Below are positions 33,301 to 46,298 of a stretch of 64,000 nucleotides of DNA, piece after piece (the first letter of the stretch is position 1; every line of letters begins with the position of its first letter). This DNA is from Delphinapterus leucas (taxonomy: Eukaryota > Chordata > Mammalia > Artiodactyla > Monodontidae). Under the pieces are notes generated by a model. That model was not told where the DNA came from. It searched no databases and was given only the letters and a program-made list of their open reading frames with translations. The stretch is from the NCBI RefSeq assembly GCF_002288925.2, contig NW_022098021.1:33796065-33860064 (forward strand), in the 5' to 3' direction. The position numbers and the translations under genes are program-made.

Positions 33301-35964
33301 GTTTTTGGACCTGTGGCTATTAAATGATGCCACTTTCTTCATTTTTTTGGCTTATAAATACAAATTAAATCTGCTCTGAGCATCTGAGATATTGGTGGAA
33401 AATAAAAAAAGAACAAAGAGATTTTGTTCCCAATTAGAAACCTGAAATTGGGTTTGATATTCAGGGATCTCTCCTGTCTCTTTCTAATTCCAATTTAGAG
33501 TGCAAGTATCAGAAAAGATGGAGGCCATTATGTGATTACATAAAGTATTATCATTGACCATTTGAACTTGTCTTCTCACCAATTTTTACTTTATAGCCAA
33601 TTTGTTATCAGTAGTGTTTAAATGGTGAAAGATTTTATTTAATAATCAAAATTACCTGTCTGCTACAACACAAAGAGTGAATCCTAATGTAAGCCATGGG
33701 CTTAATTTAATAATAGTGTATCAATATTGACTCATTGATTATAACAAATGTACCACACTAATGCAAAACGTTAATAATAGGGGAAATCATGTGTGGGATG
33801 GGGAGACAGCTGATACACAGGGAACGCTTTGTACTTAACTGCTCAATTTTATAAATCTTAAAACACTCTAAAAAATAAAGTTTCTTAAATTTAAAAAAAA
33901 TTAGAAATTCATGAAAATGAAGGGCAATTTTTTTTTTTTCTGTTGTGCCTCCCCTCCCCAATACCTGTCTGGTACCTATTTATTTTCAGAGGGACTTAAA
34001 TTAACTAGTTGTTAAAATCTGATGATGTTTTGGATTACAAATAATTGGTTTCAAAGTGCCTATTTAAGGTACCCAAAGGCAGAAAGACATTTTGGTATCT
34101 CTATTCTAAACTTTTAGCACATTAAAAAAATTCCTTTAAATAGTCATGTGTCTCTGATATGATTATTTCATAAAAAGATGATTATTCCCCAAGGAAAAGC
34201 TTATCATATATAATTATTTTTAATTGAAAATGTTATAGCATTGTGATTTCTACTATTATACCAGATGGCCCTGCTTTTCAGATATAAAATTTTAAGATTC
34301 AAAGTAACATGAAATATGAAAGTTTGTATACAGGATTTGTGGGGAAATTTTAAAAATTCTCTCCTATTCATAGGTAGAATGAATGAAATATTAATTACCA
34401 AGCCTACTTTTCCAAACTATCCAACTTTTCTCTCTTTTTACACTTTTCAAGGTAAAGGAGATTTAGCTATTTTTCAATCCAAATAATTCCATCTGTAAAT
34501 CTTTAACATAATTCAGATAAGAAAACACGTAACTCATATTTCCAGTGCAAAGGTTTTGCCTGTCAATTTACATTAAAACATTTTTCAGTACTATTATCTG
34601 TAGGATGAATTTGTTTTTGAAATAACATTGATGTGGTTATCTTTATACTCTTTGTTATTTCAATTGAAATGCAAAATACTAAAATGGTTTGTTTCAGATG
34701 TTAGATCTTATAAAGAGATTCATTTGCATTTCAATGTAACCATAAAGAGAAAGAGAGATAGATATTGGGAGGAAGAAAGATAGAATGTAGAAACTATGTA
34801 TGGTTGCCCTCTTATGTCATCTTTTTAAATAAATTCATGATTTCACTGAACTTTTTTTCTTATATTATTGAATTGCTCCACATGCAAGCATATACACAAT
34901 AAGCTTAAGGCAAAAAAAACCTCCAAAAAACAACAAAAAAAATCCCTTCTTTCCTTTTGATTAACCTTTAGAGTTTTGCGAAAGAAAAAAATTATTCTGT
35001 TAAAATGGTAAGGAAGACTATTCAGGACTACCACAATAGTGGAGAAAGACTGGTTCAACTTTGAATCCAGAAAAGAACAAGCGAAAATTTGTAGCTAAGG
35101 AATAGGCTGGGGATTTGGTGGGTGGAAAAGTACTAAGAAGGTATAACAAAGGCAGGGTGGATTCTTGCTAAACAGACCTTACAGAATTCTTGCTGAAGGC
35201 AGGTGAGGGTGATCAGATGTCAAGGTAGGGGATTCTCTCCAAAGCAACTTAGCAGGATTCCTGTTAAAACTGGTCTGTGCAAAGCTGGCAAAGAAGGTGC
35301 AGGAAATGTCTTGTCAGTCTTCAGGTGTGATGACAATGTTGATGACCAATTTAAAATACTCACAGAAAATATGAAACTTTTGCTTTTCTCCACAGCTAAA
35401 GATAAGCCAAACAATTTTTTTCCCCAGAAAAGTCTTATTGCCTTTTGCTATATATCTTAATTGAAAATGAAAGACACCTGTATTTAGTTCTGTGGTGAAA
35501 GAACATTGTTAAAACTTTGAGTTTCTTACTGCTCTTCCATATTGATATTACAGAGGCAAACAATCATTTAGGTATAATTTTTTTCCAAAGGCTTTAAAAA
35601 TAGGCCAGCTGTAAAGTCAAGCACATTTTATATCAGATTACTCCATTTGAACAGAATGGCTGATTGTTAACCTCTGTCAAATTTGAATTAATCACGTTCG
35701 CATTTCCACTTCCATTACTATCTCTGCTGAAAGTTAAAATGTTTAAGTTTATTGTTTAAAAGAATCTATTTAGAATCAAAGCTGATTATTTAATAACCTC
35801 AGGTGAAACTTGAAGTATGAATCAAGCATAATGTGAATGAGTACCCGATCCAAAGTTATATGACATTTAAGATACATATAGTATATATGAATATATATAT
35901 ATCAGTTTTTTCAATGAAAACAAAAGTAATACAATAATTAAATGAAGAAAATTACTGACTCAAT
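33301..35964. other. AT-rich non-coding DNA, no confident element
   Basis: No gene. Between about 35100 and 35400 a gattcttgctaa-like phrase recurs in varied form (ggattcttgctaaac, gaattcttgctgaag, ggattcctgttaaaac), which may be an old repeat I cannot name. The right end becomes TA-rich before the L1 at 35976. Confidence 0.45.
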
Positions 35965-35975
35965 AAATATATGTA

Positions 35976-37114
35976 GGGAAGGCTCGCAGCTGCGTGCAGT
36001 TCCTCCAGCCTGAGGACAACGGTTGCCTGGGGCCAGGAAAGCACGGTGCCCAATCTGAGCTTCTAGCTCCAGGTGGGCATCCTCACAGCCTTGTCTCTCA
36101 GGGCCCGGCTAAGGCCTGGGTTAGAGCCTTGTGGAAGGTCTCTGAGGTGGGGAGAGCTAGGTGGGTGTAAAGGATGTAGATTGCTGTGTGGATGTGGCAC
36201 AGGTGGTGCAGTCACCCCACTTCTGTGTTGTGCAAAGACTGCAGAGCATGTCAACAGACCTCCATTGTGGCTGCTCAAGAAAGAAACCCAGGAGCCCTCA
36301 GTGAATTTACAGACTAGTGAAAGTAATGGCCATTTATTGAGCACCCAAGAATCAGGTGCCACCAAGAGGCAGCACAAACTTGTGATCTCACTCTTGGTGC
36401 CTGTACAGCTGCAGTCATTCTGGCATTTCCTAAGATCCTGGATTGACAAATCGATGTGTGGATAAGCTTTTGACCTGACATTTGAACAGAATATCGTTCT
36501 TTCCCCCAAACATCATCAATCATGAGGTTGAAAGATAACTAATATCAGCAAAATCAATTCATCCACTTTTAAAAGCAGTAGGCTGAGAACAAGTGAAAAA
36601 TTCAGGCTGTAGAAAATCTGTGTGGCTGACAGTGTTTTGGTGCTCCGGCCGGGTGTCAGGACTATTTCTCTGAGGTGGGACAGCCGAGTTCAGGACATTG
36701 GTCCATCAGAGACCTCCCAGCTCCACCTAATATCAATCAGCAAAACTCTCCCAGAGATCTCATCTTAATGCTAAGACCCAGCTCCACTCAATGACCAGCA
36801 AGCTCCAGTGCTGGACACCCTATGGCAAACAACTTGCAAGACAGGAATACAACCCTACCCATTAGCAGAGAGGCTGCCTAAAATCATAATAAGGTCACAG
36901 ACACCCCAAAGCATGCCACCAGACGTGGTCCTGCCCACCAGAAAGACAAGGTCCAGCCTCATCCACCAGAACACAGGAACCAGTCCCCTCCACCAGGAAG
37001 CCTATACAAGCCACTGAACCAACATTAGCCACTGGAGGCAGACACCAAAAACAACGAGAACTATGAACCTGCAGCCAGTGAAAAGGAGACCACAAGCACA
37101 GTAAGTTAAGCAAA
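35976..37114 (+). promoter_or_regulatory. L1 5' region: unexplained GC-richer segment plus 5' UTR
   Basis: From about 36615 on, the sequence matches the 5' UTR of the minus-strand L1 (ccgggtgtcagg, gaggtggga, ggacattggtcc, aatgctaagacccagctcca) and runs into the ORF1 ATG at 37115. The preceding 35976-36614 (starting gggaaggctcgcagctgcgt) has no counterpart in the other L1. It could be a subfamily-specific 5' UTR, a 5' transduction from a donor locus, or older unrelated DNA if the insertion is 5'-truncated at about 36615. Confidence 0.55.
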
Positions 37115-38006
37115 ATGAAAAGACACAGAGTTACACAGTGGATGAAGGAGCAAGGTAAAAACTCACCAGACCAAACAAATGAAGAGGAAATAGGCAGTTG
37201 ATCTGAAAAAGGATTCAGAGAAACGATGGTAAAAGTGATCCAAAATATTGGAAATAGAATGGAGAAAATAGAAGAAATGTTTAACAAAGACCTAGAAGAA
37301 CTAAAGAACAAACAAACAATGATGAACAACACAATAAATGAAATTAAAAATTCTCTAGAAGAAATCAGTAGCAGAAAAACTGAGGCAGAAGAATGGATAA
37401 GTGAACTGGAAGATATAATAGTGGAAATAAGTAACGCAGAGCATAATAAAAAAAAAAAGAATGAAAGAATTGAGGACAGTTTCAGAGACTTCTGGGACAA
37501 CATTAAACACACCAACATTGTAATTATATGGGTCCCAGAAGAAGAAGAATAAAAGGAAGGGACTGAGAAAATATTTGAAGAGATTATAGTTGAAAACTTC
37601 CCTAATATGGGAAAAGAAATAGTTAATCAAGTCCAGGAAGCACAGAGAGTCCCATACAGGATAAATCTAAGGAGAAACACACCAAGACATGTATTAACAA
37701 ACTATCAAAAATTAAATACAAAGAAAAATTATTAAAAGCAGCAAGAGGAAAAGCAACAAATAACATACAAGGGAATCCCCATAAGGTTAACAGCTGCTCT
37801 TTCAGCAGAAACTCTGCAAGACAGATGGGATTGGAAGGACATATTTAAAGTGATGAAAGGGAAAATCCTACAACCAAGATTACTCTACCCAGCAAGGATC
37901 TCATTCAGATTTGATCGAGAAATTAAAACCTTTACAGACAAGAAAAAGCTGAGAATTCAACACCACCAAACCAGCTTTACAACAAATGCTAAAGGAACTT
38001 CTCTAG
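37115..38006 (+). pseudogene. L1 ORF1 remnant
   Basis: The ATG at 37115 opens the family's N-terminus (MKRHRVTQWMKEQGKNSPDQ). A TGA stops it at 37199-37201 (codon 29), and the same frame resumes. It includes VIQNIGNRMEKIEEMFNKDL, the coiled coil SSRKTEAEEWISELEDIIVE and the start of the RNA-recognition region, to a stop at 37550-37552. The C-terminal RNA-binding part (LQPRLLYPARISFRF) is readable further on, in another frame. The usual end (LLKELL-type, TAG at 38004-38006) is out of frame with the start. ORF1p is the L1 RNA-packaging protein; this copy cannot make it. Confidence 0.9.
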
Positions 38007-38084
38007 GCAGGAAACACAAAAGAGGGAAAAGACCTACAATAGCAAACCCAAAACAATTAAGAAATGGTAATAGGAACATACATA

Positions 38085-41000
38085 ATGACAACTACCTTAA
38101 ATGTAAATGGATTAAATGCTCCCACCAAAAGACATAGACTGGCTGAATGGATATAAAAACAAGACCTGTAGATATGCTGTCTACAAGAGACCCACTTCAG
38201 ACCTAGGGACACATACAGACTGAAAGTGAGGGGATGGAAAAAGATATTTGATGCAAATGGAAATCAAAAGAAAGCTGGAGTAGCAATTCTCATATCAGAC
38301 AAAACAGAGTTTAAAACAAAGACTATTAGAAGAGACAAAGAAGGCCACTACATAATGATCAAGGGATCAATCCAAGAAGAAGATATAACAATTGTAAATA
38401 TTTATGCACCCAACATAGGAGCACCTCAATACATAAGGCAAATACTAACAGCCATAAAAGGGGAAATCAACAGTAACATAATCATAGTAGGGGACTTTAA
38501 CACCCCACTTTCACCAATGGACAGATATTCCAAAGTGAAAATAAACAAGGAAACACAATCTGTAAATGATACATTAAACAAGACGGACTTAATTGATATT
38601 TATAGGACATTCCATCCAAAAACAACAGAATACACTTCCTTCTCAAGTGCTCATGGAACATTCTCCAGGATAGATCATATCTGGGGTCACAAATCAAACC
38701 TTGGTAAATTGAAGAAATTTGAAATCATATCAAGTATCTTTTCCAACCACAACACTATGAGACTAGATATCAATTACAGGAAGAAATCTGTAAAAAATAC
38801 AAACATATGGGGGCTAGACAGTGTGCTACTAAATAACTAAGAGATCACTGAAGAAATCAAAGAGGATATAAACAATACATAGAAATAAATGATGACCCAA
38901 AGCCTATAATATGCAGCAACAGCAGTTCTAAGAAGGAAGTTTATAGCAATACAATCCTACCTCAAGAAACAAGAAACATCTCAAACAAACAACCTAACCT
39001 TACACATACAGCAAATAGAGAAAGAAGAAAAAAAAATCCTCCAAAGTTAGCATAAGGCAAGAAATCTTAAATATCAGATTAGAAATAAATGAAAAAGAAA
39101 TGAAGGAAAAAATAGCAAATATCAATATAACTAAAAGCTCATGCTTTGAGAAGATAAAAAAAAATTGATAAACCATTAGCCAGACTCATCAAGAAAAAAA
39201 GGGAGAAGACACAAGTCAATAGAATTAGAAATTAAAAAGGAGAAGTAACAACTGACCCTGCTGAAATACAAAGGATCATGAGAGATTACTACAAGCAACT
39301 CTATGCCAATAAACTGGACAACCTGGAAGAAACGGACAAATGCTTAGAACTACACAACCTTCCGAGATGGAACCAGGAAGAAATAGAAAATATAAACAGA
39401 CCAATGACAAGCGCTGAAATTGAGGCTGTGATTAAAAATCTTCCAGCAAACAAAAGTCCAGGACGAGATGGCTTCACAGGCGAATTCTATCAAACATTTA
39501 GACAAGAGCTAACACCTATCCTTCTCAAACTCTTCCAGAATATAGCAGAGGGAGGAACACTCCCAAATTCTGTCTATGAGGTCACCGTCACCCTATCGCA
39601 AAACCAAAGATGTCACAAAGAAAGAAAACTACAGGCCAGTATCACTGATGAACATAGATGCAAAAATCCTCAACAAAATACTAGCAAACAGAATCCAAGA
39701 GCACATTAAAAGGATCATACACCATGATCAAGTGGGTTTTATCCCAGGAATGTAAGGATTCTTCAATATACACAAATCAATCAATGTGATAAACCATATT
39801 AACAAATTAAAGGAGAAAAAAATGTATGATCATCACAATAGATGCAGAAAACGTTTTCAAAAAAATTCAGCACCCAATTCTGATACAAACCCTACAGAAA
39901 GTAGGCATAGAGGGAACTTACCTCAACATAATAAAGGTCATTTATGACAAACCCACAGCTAATATTGTTCTCAAAGGGGAAAATCTGAAACCATTTCCTC
40001 TAAGATCAGGAACAAGAGAAGGTTGTTCACTCTCACCACTATTATTTAACATAGTTTTGGAAATTTTAGCTACAGCAATCAGAGAAAAAAAATAAATAAA
40101 AGCAGCACTTCCTTGGTGACACAATTGTTGAGAGTCCGCCTGCCAATGCAGGATACGTGGGTTCGTGCCCTGGTCTGGGAAGATCCCACATGCTGTGGAG
40201 TGGCTGGGCCCATGAGCCATGGCCGCTGAGCCTGCGTGTCTGGAGCCTGTGCTCCACAATGGGAGAGGCCACAACAGTGAGAGGCCCATGTACAGAAAAA
40301 AAGAAATAAAAGCAATCAGAATGGAAAAGAAGAAGTAAAGCTCTAACTGTTTGCAGATGGCATGATACGATACAGAGAGAATTGTAAAGATGCTACCAGA
40401 AACCTACTAAAGCTAATCAATGAATTTGGTAAAGTAGCAGGATACAAAATTGATGTACAGAAATCTCTTGCATTCCTATACATTATAATGAAAAATATGA
40501 AAGAGAAATTAAGGCAACAATCCCATTTACCACAGAAACACAAAGAATAAAATACCTAGGAATAAACCTACCTATGAAGACAAACGACCTGCATGCAGAA
40601 AACTATAAGACACTGATGAAAGAATTAAAGATTATACAAACAGATGGAGAGATATACCATGTTCTTGGATTGGAAGAATCAACATTGTGAAAATGATGAT
40701 ATTACCCAAAGCAATCTACAGTATTAATGCAATCCCTATCAAACTCCCAATGGCATTTTCCACAGAACTAGAACAAAAAACTTCACAATTTCTATGGAAA
40801 CACAAAACACCCAGAATAGCTAAAGCAATCTCGAGAAGGAAAAAAATGAGCTGGAAGAATAAGCCTCCTGGACTTCAGACTATACTGCAAAGCTACAGTA
40901 ATCAAGACAGTATGGTACTGGCACAAAAACAGAATACAGATCAATGGAACAGGAGAGAAAGCCCAGAGACAAAACCAAGCACATATGGTCACCTTATTTT

Positions 41001-42072
41001 TGATAAAGGAGGCAAGAATATACAGTGGAGAAAAGACAGCCTATTCAATAAGTGGTGTTGGGAAAACTGGACAGTTACATGTTAAAAGAATGAAATTGGG
41101 ACACTCCCTAACACCATACACAAAAATAAACTCAAAATGGATTAAAGACCTAAATGTAAGGCCAGACACCATTAAACTCTTAGAGGAAAATATAGACAGA
41201 GCACTCTATGACATAAATCACAGCAAGATCCTTTTTGATCCACCTCCTAGAGAAATGGAAATAAAAACCAAAATAAACAAATGGGACCTAAAGAAACCTA
41301 AAAGTTTTTGCACAGCAAAGGAAAACATAAACAGGACGAAAAGACAACCCTCAGAATGGGAGAAAATATTTGCAAATGAAGCAACTGACAGAGGATTAAT
41401 CTCCAAAATTAACAAGATGCTCATGCAGCTCAATATCAATAAAACAAACAACCCAATCCAAAAACGGATGGAAGATCTTAATAGACATTTCTCCAAAGAA
41501 GATATACAGATTGCCAACAAACACATGAAAGAATGCTCAACATCACTAATCATTAGAGAAATGCAAATCAAAGCTACAAAGAGGTATCACCTCACACCAG
41601 TCAGAATGGCCATCATCAAGAAATCTGCAAACATTAAATGCTGGAGAGGATGTAGAGAAAAGGGAACCCTCGTACACTGTTGGTGGGAATGTAAATTGAT
41701 ACAGCCACTATGGAGAACAGTATGGAGGTTCCTTAAAAAAACTAAAAATAGAACTACCATACAACCCAGCAATCCCACTATTCAACATATACCCTGAGAA
41801 AATCAATTCAAAATGAGTCATGTACCACAATGTCCATTGGAACACTATTTACAATAGCCGGGGCATGGAAGCAATCTAAGTGTCCACTGACAGATGAATG
41901 GATAAAGAAGATGTGGCACATATATACAATGGAATATTACTCAGCCATAAAAAGAAACGAACTTGAGTTATTTGTAGTGAGGTGGATGGACCTAGAGTGT
42001 GTCATACAGAGTGAAATAAGTCACAAAGGGAAAAGCAAATACTGTATGCTAACACATATATATGGAATCTAA
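38085..42072 (+). pseudogene. L1 ORF2 remnant (endonuclease, reverse transcriptase, Cys-rich end)
   Basis: The ATG at 38085 begins TTLNVNGLNAPTKRHRLAEW, and in-frame stops follow at once (TAA then TAG near 38155-38170). The endonuclease domain is open from 38226 to 38840 (VNIYAPNIGAPQYIRQI, GDFNTPLSP, SSAHGTFSRIDHI). Reverse-transcriptase pieces are at 39278-39709 (frameshift near 39600) and 39826-40095. The catalytic FADD motif has become FADG at 40350-40361, and a CHR-2 at 40105-40303 splits the domain. The C-terminal part is open at 40985-41797 with the C-x3-C-x7-H-x4-C motif intact, and the end THIYGI-stop is at 42072. Each of these lesions alone would disable retrotransposition. Confidence 0.93.
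40105..40303 (+). mobile_element. CHR-2 SINE nested in L1
   Basis: The head is slightly altered (gcacttccttggtgacacaa) and followed by a complete CHR-2 body ending gaggcccatgtacag and a short A-rich tail. The target duplication aaataaaagca is at 40094-40104 and 40304-40314. It sits in the reverse-transcriptase region of the L1 and has the same orientation. Confidence 0.94.
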
Positions 42073-42450
42073 AAAAAAAAAGTTTCTGAAGAATCTAGGG
42101 GCAGGACAGGAATAAAAATGCACACGTAGATAACGGACTTGAGGATATAGGGAGGGGGAAGGGTAAGCTGGGGCGAAGTGAGAGAGTGGCATGCACATAT
42201 ACACACTACCAAATGTAAAATAGATAGCTAGTGGGAAGCCACCACATTACACAGGGACATCAGCTCAGTCCTTTGTGACCACTTAGAAGGGTGGGATAGA
42301 GAGGGTGAGCGGGAGATGCAAGAGGGAGGAGATATGGGGATATATGTATAGGTATAGCTGATTCACTTTGTTATAAAGCAGAAACTAACACACCATTGTA
42401 AAGCAATAATACTCCAATAAAGATGTTAAAAAAAAAAAGAAATATATGTA

Positions 42451-42674
42451 TTACACAAGTGAACCAGGAGGAGATACTTTGCTTCAGTTTCTCAATATTT
42501 ATTCTCTTTTGAGTCAGTAATTTCTTCTTTTCTTTATTTAAATGGTGTGTTACTTTGTTTTCATTGAATCATGTACCTGGAGCCAATGGGAGAAAAATTT
42601 TCAAAGATACTGCATATATTTGATAAGAAAATAGTAAATCTATTTTAATTAAAGCATATTTTATAAGTATTTCA
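42451..42674. other. Non-coding DNA downstream of L1
   Basis: Nothing recognised. Confidence 0.5.
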
Positions 42675-42860
42675 TAATAATTATAGCAAATATTTATCGA
42701 ACTACATACTAAACATTGTGCCAAATGTTTTATAACCATTACATTTGTAATTCTATCAACCACTCTGTGAGTTAGGCACTATAATTTTGCATTCTGCATA
42801 TGTTACATAGAGTAAATAAGTGACTTGCTCAAAGGTCAGTAAGGTGGCACAGATAGTACC
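42675..42860 (+). mobile_element. MIR SINE fossil
   Basis: Blocks acattgtgccaaatgtttta, taaccattacatttgtaatt, actctgtgagttaggcacta, agtgacttgctcaaaggtca and aggtggcacagatagtaccc are in MIR order. Confidence 0.75.
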
Positions 42861-43104
42861 CATTCATTCACTCCTTCTCTATCAGTCAGAGTTCAACCAT
42901 AGACATAGGTGGAGTTTCTTTTCCCTTGTGGGGAATCCCAGCCCAGGTTTTAAAGACTTCCAATTTATTATCCAGGATAAACTCCCTTTCTTTAAGTCAA
43001 CAGATTAGCCTTTAATTGTATTTGCAAAATATCTTCGCAGCAACACTTTGGTTGTGCTTTTTTGAATTAATGGGTATTGTAACCTGGCAGTGTTGACACC
43101 TTAA

Positions 43105-43925
43105 AAACACCATCATACATTCATTCACTCTTTCACCAATTTACTGAGTATCTACTATATACTTGGCATTATACTACATTCTGAATATAGAGTGGTGAAC
43201 CAACAAACACCATCCCTGCTATTAGAAACCTACTGGACTTCCCTGGTGGCGCAGTGGTTGAGAGTCAGCCTGCCAATGCAGGGGACTCGGATTCATGCCC
43301 CGGTTCGGGAGGATCCCGCATGCTGCGGAGCAGCTGGGCCCGTGAGCCATGGCTGCTGACCCTGCGTGTTTGGAGCCTGTGCTCCGCAACGGGAGAGACC
43401 ACAGCAGTGAGAGGTGTACCGCAAAAAAAAAAAAAAAAAAAAGAAACCTACTAACGGGGAATGCAAGCAATAAACAGTGTCTTTACAATATAATTACTAA
43501 ATTGATTAGCACTATGATAAGTCCATATTTCCACAGAAATATTACAGAAGATCTTAATCTATATTGGGAGTCACCTCAGGAAAAGTAATTATTTTAAGAT
43601 GCTATCTGAAGGAAGAGTGATATTAGCAAGCAAAAATTCAAGGAAAAGAGTTTTAGGCAGGAAAGCAAGGAAAGAGCCTATGAGATCTTGAAGAACTGAA
43701 AGAGGCCAGGCAGGGGCAATTAGCACAGGGACTCAAGAACTGTATAAAAGGTAATGCATTTCTTCTCCCCACCTCAACTCCCACCCCAGTGCATTGTGAA
43801 ATCATTGAAAAGTTCTATGTAGGGTGATATGATGTAATTTAAGTTTTAAGTTGATCATTCTGGTCCTATATGGGAAATGGCTTGCAAAAGAGCAATAATG
43901 GAAATGGGGAGATCATCGGTAGGAT
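43105..43925 (-). mobile_element. L2-like fossil, antisense, split by a SINE
   Basis: The reversed L2 end (acattcattcactctttcac, gagtatctactatatacttg, catccctgctattagaaacc) is interrupted by the CHR-2 at 43235. It continues as caagcaataaacagtgtctt, attagcactatgataag, aaagaggccaggcaggggca, tagggtgatatgatgtaatt and gttgatcattctggtcctat. Confidence 0.6.
43235..43441 (+). mobile_element. CHR-2-type SINE
   Basis: A complete CHR-2 copy from ggacttccctggtggcgcag to the long A tail. The target duplication agaaacctact is identical at 43224-43234 and 43442-43452, inside an older L2 fossil. It is close to the 1588 copy in sequence. Confidence 0.96.
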
Positions 43926-44981
43926 CATTTGCATGATCTTTTCTAATTAATCCACTATCAGAATCTTCGACATCTCCTCAGAAGGAGAAGGCATCCCACC
44001 TCCTTGAGATTTAATGTCATATAGTGAGCTTCTGGTATTCTTGGGATGTATTGGAATTTTCCCAGATGCAGAGGAACTGAAAAACTTATTTAGAAACTTG
44101 TGAACTAAATCATTTGTGTGAAACAATGGCATCAGGGATTGTGACAGAAGTCAGTGACCCTGAAGACACAGTGGGGGTACCACAGGTACCACAATGTAGT
44201 GATATATGATTCTTATAAATGGATGTGGCCACATTGCATTGAAAACAACCATATAATCAATTTCCTATTAGTATCTTGTAACTCACTTCTATGAAATCAA
44301 CTATGCCATTTGAGGAACATTTTCTAGCCCTTTTAAAAGAGCCCATTCTATCCATTATAAACCCACACAACACACACATTTACCAACTTGCAGGTGAGAA
44401 CAGATGGGGACATTTAGAATGTTATCTCCATGCAATTTATGTCCTTATCTACCTCTCATATTTATTGACTCCAACTCTCCCCCATGTACTCAAATGAGCC
44501 CAGTGTAACTCATAGATATTTTGAAAAGTATATTGAGTGCATAAGTCTATGATTCAAAGAAGCACATGGTCTCTTATTATTATTATTATAATGAAAAGTA
44601 AAAGAAACAAACAAAGTGACTTTTCCTTGTGAGCAGAAAGATCCCCTCTCTGAAAACCCAAAGTAATATGAAATTTAATTTACATTATTGATACTAGGCC
44701 CAGTAACAACCATACTCCTCAACTGTTTTTAGAGTCATTCTGATACCCTTATTTTTAGAAATTGTAGTGAGAAGTCAACTCTGGGAACACCTACTACACC
44801 ATACCTCCGTTGTACTATTAGATTATCACGGATATTGATATAATGGTTTAATGTATTGAACCCTGTATTATTTACTGAGGCCCAGGATTTTTGCCATCAC
44901 AATTTTCAGAGCTTCTACTTACCCAGATATTCATTCAATTTAGGGTCTCTTATTCTGGCTTTTTTTTTTTATCATGAATAC
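43926..44981. other. Non-coding DNA
   Basis: No gene. A short TTA repeat is near 44575-44591, and ggtaccacaggtaccacaat near 44177 contains a small direct repeat. Confidence 0.5.
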
Positions 44982-44996
44982 AAATACACATGTTCT

Positions 44997-46298
44997 GAAC
45001 AAAAAAATTCACAATTTGTATGGAAACACAAAAAACCCAGAATAGCCAAAGCAATCTTAAAAAAGAAAAATGGAGCTGGAGGAATCAGGAACCCTGACTT
45101 CAGACTATACTGCAAAGCCACAGTAATCAAGACAGTATGGTACTGGCACAAAAACAGAAATATTGATCAATGGAACAGGATAGAAAGCCCAGAGATAAAC
45201 CCACACACATATGGTCACCTTACCTTTGATAATAGAGGCAAGAATATACAGTGGAGAAAAGACAGCCTCTTCAATAAGTGGTGCTGGGAAAACTGGACAG
45301 CTACATGTAAAAGAATGAAATTAGAACACTCCCTAGCACCATACACAAAAATAAACTCAAAATGGATTAAAGACCTAAATATAAGGCCAGACACTATCAA
45401 ACTTTTAGAGGAAAACACAGGCAGAACACTCTATGACATAAATCACAGCAAGATCCTTTTTGACCCACCTCCTAGAGAAATGGAAATAAACACAAAAATA
45501 AACAAATGTAACCTAATGAAACTTAAAAGCTTTTGCACAGCAAAGGAAACCATAATCAAGATGAAAAGACAGCCCTCAGAATGGGAGAAAATATTTGCAA
45601 ATGAAGCAACTGACAAATGATTAATCTCCAAAATTTGCAAGCAGCTCATGCAGCTCAATATCAAAAAAACAAACAACCCAATCCAAAAATGGGCAGAAGA
45701 CCTCAATAGACATTTCTCCAAAGAAGATATGCAGACTGCCAACAAACACATGAAAGAATATTCAACATCCTTAATCATTAGAGAAATGCAAATCAAAACT
45801 ACAATGAGATATCATCTCACACCAGTCAGAATGGCCATCATCAAAATACCAACAAACAATAAATGCTGGAGAGAGTTTGGAGAATAGGGAACCCTGTTGC
45901 ACTGTTGGTGGGAATGTAAATTGATACAGCCACTATGGAGAACAGTATGGAGGTTCCTTAAAAAACTACAAATAGAACTACCATATGACCCAGCTATCCC
46001 ACTACTGGGCATATACCCTGAGAAAACCATAATTCAAAAAGAGTCATCTACGAAAATGTTCATTGCAGCTCTATTTACAATAGCCAGAACATGGATGCAA
46101 CCTAAGTGTCCATCAACAGATGAATGGATAAAGAAGATGTGGCACATATATACAATGGAATATTACTCAGCCATAAAAAGAAATGAAACTGAGTTTTTTG
46201 TAGTGAGGTGGATGGACCTAGAGTCTGTCATACAGAGTGAAGTAAGTCAGAAAGAGAAAAACAAATTCCATATGCTAACACATATATATGGCATCTAA
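44997..46298 (+). pseudogene. L1 ORF2 C-terminal remnant
   Basis: L1 sequence is open from 44997 to 45620, where a TGA interrupts it. The frame upstream of 44997 is host DNA read in phase by chance. Pieces resume at 45648-45887 and 45897-46298, ending with the normal THIYGI-stop at 46298. The C-x3-C-x7-H-x4-C motif has lost its second cysteine (CWREF) and has a stop between its halves. Endonuclease and polymerase domains are absent. Confidence 0.92.

Larger units (their letters stand above)
35976..42439 (+). mobile_element. Long L1, plus strand, with nested SINE
   Basis: An 11-bp direct repeat aaatatatgta at 35965-35975 and 42440-42450 brackets the element. Its right copy directly follows the poly(A) and its left copy sits where AT-rich DNA switches to GC-richer sequence. 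Inside, in order, are a roughly 640-bp segment of uncertain origin, recognisable L1 5' UTR from about 36615, ORF1 (37115-38006), ORF2 (38085-42072) and a 3' UTR ending ccaataaagatgttaaaaaa. The span is about 6.46 kb, or about 6.26 kb without the CHR-2 at 40.1-40.3 kb, near the expected full length. Both ORFs are broken. The duplication lies in AT-rich sequence, so the left boundary is likely but not proven. Confidence 0.85.

Noticed and set aside
36063..36509. Overlapping 130-residue (+) and 148-residue (-) open frames
   Set aside because: They fall in the GC-richer L1 5' segment where stops are rarer. Neither shows a domain, signal peptide or codon pattern I recognise, and both strands are equally open, which is typical of chance.
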